Of a stretch of DNA of 64,000 bases, positions 56,759 to 64,000 are shown one piece after another. The notes beneath the pieces were generated by a model. The model was not told the origin of the DNA and made no database searches. It saw only the letters and a list, made by a program, of their open reading frames with translations. Position numbers and translations under genes: made by a program. Within the stretch, counting starts at the first letter, position 1; every line of letters begins with the position of its first letter. This stretch comes from Symbiodinium microadriaticum (taxonomy: Eukaryota; Sar; Dinophyceae; Suessiales; Symbiodiniaceae). The stretch is taken from NCBI GenBank assembly GCA_001939145.1, contig LSRX01000286.1, positions 589,094 to 653,093 of the forward strand. The letters run 5' to 3'.

Positions 56759-57764
56759 GTCCTTGATTCTCATACCGAGGGAGACAAATATCGAATACCC
56801 CTTATTGAGGAAGATGCCGTAAGGCCTTTGCAGACTTGCTGTGAATGTATGGATTTATGAGGTGCCTTAAATCCTTAAACTATGAGTGGCGATACTAGTG
56901 TGATGCAAGTTAAAGTCTGTAATTAAGCATACTGGGCACTGCGTAGTAGTTTTTTTTAAAGGAACGTATCGGGGCTGCAGAGGATCATCGGGAGCGGCTG
57001 CCTACTCCAAATCAGAGGTTTCAAGAACGGCCCTGTTTGCCATGCTCTGCCCCGCCCCACTTGCCCTAAACCCAGTTCCAATTATGGAGCCCCCTCCATT
57101 GCATGAATTTGGTCTTAAACCCCAAACCCTAAATCCTAAACCAGGCATGGCAATGACCAGACCGATCCACTGCCGATCGAATCCAAACGGACAGTGCCAC
57201 GGCCAGAAGACGTGGGACCTCTCCACTGTTTTATGGTTTTAGCGGGCCTTTGTTTTCCATAACAAGCCTTAACCCTAAACCCTAACCCTAAACTTTTAGT
57301 TTTCGTGGGCCTTTGTTTCCCATACGCCTTATAACCCTTAGTTCTAAACCCCTAACCCTATAAACCCTAAACTTTTGGTTTCAGCGGGCCTAAACCCTAA
57401 ACCCCTAAACCCTAAACTTTTGGTTTCAGTGGGCCTTTGTTTCCCATAAGCCTTAAACTCAGAACAACCCCACGGCTCGAGCCCTTTAGACCCTAAACCC
57501 GGAAATCCTCAACCCAGAATCCCTCAATCCCCAACCCTAAATCACTAAATCCCCAACCCTAAAGCCCTAAACCGAAATCCCTAAGCCCAGGCTAGGATTT
57601 TCGTCTTGTGTTTGCAGGTTCGTGATTCAAGAAGGGTCTAAATTAGGGCTTTACGGTTTTAGGGTTTCGGGTTCCTTTAACGGCATCTACAACGGATCCA
57701 GAAGGTTTTGGTGTTTAGGGTTCAGGGTTTCAAGGTTTAGAGTTTAGGGCGTCGGGTTTCGGGT

Positions 57765-57845
57765 TTCATCCTAAACCCTAAACCCTAAACCGTTAAACCC
57801 TGAACCCTAAACCCTAAAACCCCCTAAACCCTAAGACCCTAAAAT
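57765..57845. repeat. Telomere-like tract, CCCTAAA strand
   Basis: Preceded at 57240-57460 by three direct copies of a unit with GTGGGCCTTTGTTTCCCATA, each ending in CCCTAAA units. Confidence 0.75.
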
Positions 57846-58139
57846 GGGAGATGACGGGTTGTGTTGAGCTATTGGGACCTGGGCACACCTTAGCGCAGAA
57901 GCCCCGTGGGGGGCGGATTAGTCTTTATGCTAGCATCTACATAGCCCAAAAGCCTTTTATAATAGGGTCTTTGGGCCCTAAAGCCTTAAAATATGAGTCC
58001 TTTGAGGGTAAGGGTTAGGGTGAAAAGAGGTTAGGGTTTAGGGCTCAAAGAGTTGAGGGCTCAGGGGGGGTTAGGATTTGAAGGACAAGTTAGGGATTGC
58101 GGTTGGGAGATGCGTTGCGCCCGAGTTCGAACCGTAAAC

Positions 58140-58222
58140 GCGAAATTTGGCAGCAGTGCAGTCTTTTGCCCTCGCTGCGCCAAATTGGCAAATGACTTCA
58201 GCTTTGAACCAGAGGCTTTTCA
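58140..58222 (+). CDS. Possible exon with CPRC motif
   Basis: The frame encodes FCPRCAKLANDFSFEPEAF, a CxxC pair as in zinc ribbons but without the second pair. Edges not fixed. Confidence 0.3.
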
Positions 58223-58348
58223 GCACGTTTTTTTTTTTTGCCATAACCCCTAAACCCCTAAGCCCCAGGAACCATGACCCTTCAAGCTCTAATCTGAGAC
58301 TGAGATCCTTTAGACCACGTATTTGTGGATCTTGGCACATGAAGTACG

Positions 58349-58444
58349 GTTGATGATACAAATTCTGCAATACCCAACATAGGGAATGTACAACATTGTT
58401 TATAGCTTAGGGTCCTTAAGGTAATGCGGGATTTATATCATCTA
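58349..58444. mobile_element. Family F copy
   Basis: Left TTGATGATACAAATTCTGC, right GCGGGATTTATATCATC. Confidence 0.8.
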
Positions 58445-59083
58445 CGAAGCGTTCAATCGCGAAGGCAGACGATGGTCTCGCGACCGGGGGTCGTGTGCTG
58501 GACATCGGACCATGCCGCTCGCCAATTTTAGGGTTTAGGGTTTATAGGGCAGTTTTGGGGCTTAAATGCGCTGCAAGTAATTACCAAATTTATTTCCGTA
58601 GGGTTCGTCAGTATAACCACACTAAATATAGTATACCCAAAATCCATAGCCATATTCTAATTAACAAAGGCGACACGTAAATGCCTGAAGGCCTGTAGCT
58701 CCTCGGAGGCCCGCAGAGCATAGCAAGCAGGCAAGAATTGTGTTTTTAAGTACCCTTGGTAGGGTTTAGAGTTTGCCCGGATGCCAAGTAACTTACCTTT
58801 CTCAGGACTTATGCAACGAAATAAAGGTTAAGCCCTGGACCCCTAAACCCTAAACTAAACCCCAAAACTCCTAAACCCCCTAGACCTCGAAAGCCGAGGC
58901 CCAGCCCTAGGGTCGGGTTTGGGGGTTTAGGGATTAGGGCTTTAGAGGTGCTTCCCCAAACCCTAAAAGGGTCTAGGGTTCAGGGTTTTAGGGTTGATGA
59001 AACCCGGAGGCCCCAAGCTCTAACTCTAAAGCCGTGAACCCTAAAGCCTTCTACAGTTAAATCGCCAGAATTAGCCTGATCAG

Positions 59084-59128
59084 GTCTTCCTCGCCGTCTT
59101 TGCATCCTTCGGCTTAGCCATCTTCGGC
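59084..59128 (+). CDS. Candidate hydrophobic exon, 45 nt
   Basis: It follows CTGATCAG, ends before GTAGGC, and encodes VFLAVFASFGLAIFG, a membrane-helix-like segment, phase 0 to 0. Confidence 0.42.
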
Positions 59129-60589
59129 GTAGGCTCGGGTATTTCGGGTTGAGGAGTTCGGGCTTCGGGTTTGGGGTATCGGTTTCGGGTGATTATGGGG
59201 TTTAGGATTCCTTTTGCGGGTTCCATTTCAGGTCTATGGCCTTTGGGGTTCATGCTCTGGAAGGCGGTCTCCGGGGTTTATATAGAGATTGCAGTTCGGG
59301 TTTAGGTTCTCAAAAATCGTTGTTGGGATTTGAAGGAGATTTTGCTTTGTTTACGGGTTTGCAGGATTTAGAGGGTTTCATAGGCCTCAATAGGGTTTAG
59401 TAGATCCCCGCTTTGCAAGTACATGTTGATAAAAGTTATTTTTTCTCTTAACGGTGGCTTCTATTCTAGTCCACAAAACGATGGTAGTCGGGGTGTAGGT
59501 TAGTTATAGGTTATGCAAGCCTGAACCTAAAGCCCCCTGTAAATCCAGAACCCTTGTAAACACTACGCACTTAAGCCCTCTTCCCCAAACCCTGCTGAAG
59601 CCTAAACCAATTGCTAAGCCTTAAACATAAACCCTTGTAAAGCCGTAACCTTCAACCCTAAACCCTTTTGAACCCCTAAAATTTAGAACCCCCAAACCCC
59701 TAGCCCCTAAGCCCTAATCAAACCCTACATCCTAAACCCTTTTGAACCCCCAAACCCCTAGCCCCTAAGCCTATTTAAACCCTTAAGCCCTAAAGGCTTT
59801 TTTAAGGTGAAGGCCCCCAGCCCCAGCCCCTTTCAAGACCTAAAAACCCCAAGCCCTTTCACACCCTGTGTTTCAGACGTAGGGTTTAGGGTTTAGGGAT
59901 TCGGATTCAGAGTTTAGGGTTTGGGGATTCAGACTTAGACGTCGCTTTTCGGGGGGGGGGGGTGCGTTTTTGGGACATGTAGGTTTGAGGGTTCGGCGGA
60001 GTGTATTAGGAGCTCCGGGTGAAGGGGGTTAGGGTTTAGGGTTTGAATTTGGGGCTTAGGGTTGAAGGGGATTAGGGTTTAGGGAATTAGGATTTAGGAT
60101 TGGGGATTGCAAGGATTTTATGGGTTTTTAGTAGTAGTGTCTTGTCTTTCAGCTCTTGTCTTCGGCGCTTCAATGCTCTGATCTGAGCACTCAGTGGCCT
60201 TGATTCCTGTCATGTTACAGACGGCTCATGTAGATTACCATAAAGGTAGCTGAAGTAGATCGACCAAAGGGATGCCTCGTAACATGGCCCAAGGCCCTTC
60301 TTTCCACATCAACCTAGGTCGGTTGAGGGCTTGGGGTTGCAGGTTTACATGGACCCCAAACATATGTAAACCAATAGCCATTTATGCGTCTCGGGCCATT
60401 ATGTTACTTACTTTGGGGGGTTAGGTAGGGTTTACCCTGCTATATCAACATCAGTATCGAAGGCTCGCCCTAAACCCGAAGGCGCTGCCCCAGCTTCACA
60501 TTAGACCGAACATGCCAGAGAAGTTAGCATGGGCTCGATTGGCAAATTTTGTGCCGAAGGCGGCCTCTGCAGCCTCATGTCGTTTTGTG

Positions 60590-60598
60590 TTTATATAT

Positions 60599-60633
<35 letters not shown>
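60590..60633. repeat. AT dinucleotide repeat
   Basis: About 20 AT units. Confidence 0.88.
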
Positions 60634-61277
60634 CTGTTCTCCTGTGCACTTCCTTGAAATGTTTTTTTGTGGGGACTTTGCTTCCTGTCCATTAACAATA
60701 CACCCTACTGCCTCGCTGTTTTTATTACAACCGGGCCTGTTGTTGTGGCCTCTGGCCTCAAGCCCAAACCACAAAAAGCCAATAACCTTCCGATATCATT
60801 TTTGTACGGATAAATTGTCCTTTAAACCCTAAGCCCTAAACCCCCTTAAACCCTCAACCCCAACTCCTAAACCCTGCATGCCCTAGGCCCTAGACCCGAC
60901 ATAGGAAGTCAACAACTCTAAACCCTAACCCTGACAGATCCGTTAGAGATCCCTTTTAGTAACTTATAGCTGGCATTCAGTGGAAGGGCCTCTTAGATCT
61001 GTAGCCAACGGAAAAGAGATGCTTGTGGCCTCAAAGGCTTCTTCGCCAACATCTCTCTACCCTAAGCCTTGTTAGCCTTGTTGTTAACATTATTACTGTT
61101 CTTGTTGTTATTCTTACTAGTGCTATTATTATTATTGCGATTATCACTAGTATTACTATAATCGTGAGTACTGCTGTTCTTCTAAACCCTCGAGCCTTAA
61201 AAAGCCCTAAACCCTATAAGCCCTTAAACCCCACAGCTTGTATGGGCCCAAAAAATCCCGAAGCGTCTTTTTGCCAG

Positions 61278-61388
61278 CGACTCCAAGACCCCTTAAATTG
61301 AGGAAGATGCCTTATAAATTATAACAAGAACCCTAATAAGGTTTAAGGAAAAATTCCTTAATTAAGCGGTTTTGGAGTTTCTGGCAAA
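61278..61388. mobile_element. Family E copy plus nearby half copy
   Basis: Outer ends eroded (GCGACTCCAAGACC, GGTTTTGGAGTTTCTGGC). A second right arm follows at 61434-61470 after telomere-like sequence. Confidence 0.8.
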
Positions 61389-61817
61389 CCCCTAAAACCT
61401 AAACCCTAAACCCTAAAGGAAGCCCTTAAAGGAACCCAAATTAAGGGGGTTTTGGAGTCTCTGGGTAGCCAGGCTTCTTAGCCTACATCTTTCAGGCCGG
61501 TCTGCCGGGCTCAGTGTGTCGGGGCTTGGGGTTTAGGGTTTTTGGGTTTTAGGCTTTTAGGCTTTTAGGCTTGTAGGGTTTTAGGGTTTTAGGGTTTATA
61601 GGGTTTAGGCCTTTAGTGCTTCGCATTTAAGGTTTTTTCAAGGTTTTTAATGGTTTTAAGGTTCAGGGCTTACATAGGGGTTTGCGGTTTATAGGGCTTA
61701 GGGCTTACACAGGCTTTGGGGTCTATAGGGCGTAGGTTTCCAGCTTTAGTAAGGGCCAAGGCCTTAGGGGTTTAGAGGGCTTAGGGCGAATGTAAGCCGT
61801 TCTGTCTTTAGAGTTTA

Positions 61818-61900
61818 CCTGGACCCCAAAAGCACGTAAAAAAATAGCCTCTTTGTGGGTGCTGGGCTCTTATTTTACTTACTTTTGGGGTTGAGTTTAG
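61818..61900. mobile_element. Family I copy
   Basis: Centre TTTGTGGGTGCTGGGC; the arms are well kept. Confidence 0.8.
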
Positions 61901-62220
61901 GGCATGGGGCTTAGGTTTAGCGCTCGCGCGTTTTCTGTCTTCGGGTTCTGGGGTCAAGGTTGAGCTGCACGGTTCAGGGTCAAGGGTTTTGGGTTTAGGA
62001 TTTAGGGTTTAAGGTTCAGGGTTTAGGGTTGAGGGTTTAGGGTTTCGGGTGGGCTTGAGAGTCTTTTTGCTGAGGGTCTTGAGGGTGAGGAGTTTGGCTC
62101 AAGTGGGGGTTTCAGGGTTTAGGGCCTCTAGGGTTTATAGGGTTTATAGTTTAAAACCCTAAACCCTAAACTTTATCAGAAAGCTTCCTGGGTTCTCCTT
62201 GCCCCTTTCCTTTCAACCGA

Positions 62221-62284
62221 GGCTGCTAAGGTTCTGAAAGGACCCCCCCGGGGGTTGCAAGTGGATTTGCCAATGATGTCAAAA
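62221..62284 (+). CDS. Candidate exon, unrecognised
   Basis: It follows CAACCGAG and encodes AAKVLKGPPRGLQVDLPMMS and K before a possible GT donor. Confidence 0.35.
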
Positions 62285-63084
62285 GTCGTCTACGCAATGC
62301 AAGGACGCTAAACCCTAAGCCCTATCAGAAAGCCTCATGGGTTCTCTTAGACCCTAAACCCTAAACCCTAAATGAATACCAGCCCCGGCTCTGAACCATG
62401 AGCTCGAAAACAGCCCCACGCAGATTCGCCCACCTTCGTCCCTCGATACTGAATGGAGCCTGTCATCAGACTGGTTGTTGACGGTTTAGGGTTGAGGGTT
62501 TAGGGTTTAGGGACGTGTTTTACCGTTGTTTCGCACTCCGGCACTCGCGACCCTAGGTGCTTCCAGAACCCACTACACCCGCAGAATCGTGCAGAAGTTG
62601 TTGAGTCCTTCTATGCTCGTTAGGCGTCGACCTCAAGCAAGTGAAACCCCCATGTAAACCCTAAACCCTAAATCCTAAACTTTAGGATTTAGGGTTTAAG
62701 GCTTGGGGTTTAGAATCCTACACCCTATAAGCCCCCATTAACTGCTCAGATCGTTTGGCGATACCCTGCTCTGGTGAACCGCGGGCGTGGCTTGAAGCTG
62801 CTTACGCAGCACCCTGGCAGAAGCCACGGTTTAGGGTTTAGGGTTGAGGATATAGAAGTCTGAAGCAGTCTGAAAACAGCCAAGTCGTTGGATGTTGTTC
62901 GTTGCATTGCTTGTGTCTGTTAACCACAGCTCAGGGACCTTTGTTAATTTTGGAAACAAATCCAACCTGACGGCCAAGGTATCTGAAACCCTAACCCTAA
63001 ACCAGGGCCGGGCTTAGGGATAACTGCCACTGTCGTATTGAGGATTTGAGGTTTCACGTTTAGGGTGCTCCTATTCCATCCCTG

Positions 63085-63190
63085 AACCATAATAATAAAC
63101 CCTAACCCTAAACCCCAAAACCCCTAAACCCTAAACCTTAAACCCCTAAATCCCCCAAACCCTAAACCCCAAACCCCTAAACCCGAATCT
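63085..63190. repeat. Telomere-like tract, CCCTAAA strand
   Basis: The last clear tract before the end of the window. Confidence 0.8.
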
Positions 63191-63319
63191 CTCACTGTTA
63201 TAAGTCCCCTACATGAGCGGCCTGATTACACCTCGGTTTGAGTCTCTCAGCCCACAGCAGAACCCTACAGTGCTGCTACCCTAGACCGGGGAATTGGGGC
63301 AGGCTTCACGGTTCAGGAA

Positions 63320-63431
63320 ACCCAGAGACTCCCAAACCCCTTAATTAAGGAACATACCTTAAGACTTATCAGGGTTCCTATTATGATTTGAGGTATATTC
63401 CTTAAGTATGGGGTTTTGGAGTCTCTGGGTA
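63320..63431. mobile_element. Family E copy
   Basis: Both arms intact, including CCCAGAGACTCCC and GGAGTCTCTGGGTA. Confidence 0.85.
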
Positions 63432-63689
63432 TCTGTAATAAGAATATAGGGGCTGAAAAAAATGACCAATCGATCTTGAGGGCTCCTTATGACAAGTAAG
63501 TATCATGTAGCCCCAAACTGGTGTTCAAGTTTAGGGCTTTAAGGCTTTAGGGCTTTAGGGGTTTAGGGTTTGTGTAGGGTTTTAGGGTATATGCGGGATC
63601 CAAAGCTACATATCGGGCTAGGGTCCCGGTTTTTTTTTTTTTAAGGTTTGGCCAAAGTGGGTTTGTAAAAGGTTTGGCTAGGCCCTTGG

Positions 63690-63998
63690 TTCGCTAGTCC
63701 GCTGGTCCCTTGGTCCCTGCTCCGTTGGTCCGCTGGTCCTCTGGTCCTCTGGTCTTTGGTTTCTTGGTTCTTGTGCCCCTTGCTCGTTTGTTTTCCAGTT
63801 CTCCGGTCCGCTGGTTCCCTGGTCCTTTGGTCCCGTGGTCCTCTGGTCCGCCGGCCCTCGGGTCCTCCGGTCCCTGGGTGGTCCTTTGGTCCACTCGCGC
63901 TCGCATCCTCTGGTCTCTGGGTTCTTCTGGTCCTTGCTCGTTTAGTTTGTTTCCCTTGGTTCTCTGGTTGACTGGTTGCTTGGTTGTCTAATTCCTTG
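63690..63998. repeat. CTGGTCC-type minisatellite
   Basis: Degenerate units of about 8 bp (GGTCC plus CTCT, GCT or CTT). Open frames on both strands across it are low-complexity artefacts. It runs off the window edge. Confidence 0.85.
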
Positions 63999-64000
63999 GT

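Larger units (their letters stand above)
59130..62220. other. Spacer
   Basis: Telomere-like tracts at 59560-59800, 61525-61620 and 61985-62045, with elements of families E and I. A weak coding-like piece lies at 60510-60588. Confidence 0.5.
400..63200. repeat. Interspersed degenerate telomere-like heptamer
   Basis: Tracts of CCCTAAA or its complement TTTAGGG, often as CCCCTAAA, CCCTGAA or CCCGAAA variants, occur every few hundred bases in both orientations. They are absent from the ankyrin exons and from about 49.6-55.1 kb. They are far too scattered and diverged to be a chromosome end. TTTAGGG is the telomere repeat of plants and many alveolates. They fill spacers and introns, including ankyrin introns 5 and 6. 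Confidence 0.9.

Noticed and set aside
63694-63991. Proline/arginine-rich or Trp/Leu-rich proteins
   Set aside because: All frames are open through a short-period minisatellite; no codon bias or start context.
1-64000. CRISPR array or bacterial operon
   Set aside because: No regularly spaced identical repeats with unique spacers and no prokaryotic gene arrangement; periodic repeats are microsatellites or telomere-like.

Overview
The window looks like nuclear DNA of a dinoflagellate, most likely a member of the Symbiodiniaceae. Four observations support this. (1) A ten-exon ankyrin gene has a ubiquitin-like N-terminus of a type I recognise from Symbiodinium proteins. (2) Its nine introns use GT, GC and GA donors, three of each, and every acceptor reads AG followed by G, the non-standard splicing known from these algae. 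(3) A decayed small-subunit rRNA fragment resembles the dinoflagellate V4 region. (4) Spacer DNA is saturated with degenerate copies of the TTTAGGG telomere heptamer. No bacterial or organellar gene organisation is visible.

Layout. 0.4-15 kb: telomere-like spacer with short candidate plus-strand exons, several joined in compatible phase, and an 18S rRNA pseudogene lying in one inferred intron. 16.5-31 kb: more candidate exons, several cysteine-rich (one with a CGWC motif), ending in an exon that encodes a clear transmembrane helix; this may be a large cysteine-rich membrane protein gene. 33.1-39.1 kb: the best supported gene, a ubiquitin-like plus ankyrin repeat protein of about 873 residues. 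39-50 kb: spacer, a few isolated candidate exons and three single-N gaps with duplicated flanks. 50.0-54.8 kb: an island without telomere-like repeats, rich in CATG, carrying an unrecognised gene of at least four exons. 55-64 kb: telomere-like spacer again, with candidate membrane-protein exons and a CTGGTCC-type minisatellite at the end.

At least nine families of short inverted-repeat, non-coding elements of about 80-120 bp (called A to I here) lie in the spacer and presumed introns. Family A is inserted into family B at two separate places. No transposase gene was found. The only junctions I regard as well supported are those of the ankyrin gene and, less strongly, those of the island gene. 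The other exon calls rest on reading frame, the AG/G boundary rule and plausible protein, and some will be wrong. Gene-free stretches hold mainly degenerate CCCTAAA/TTTAGGG, microsatellites and the short element families.
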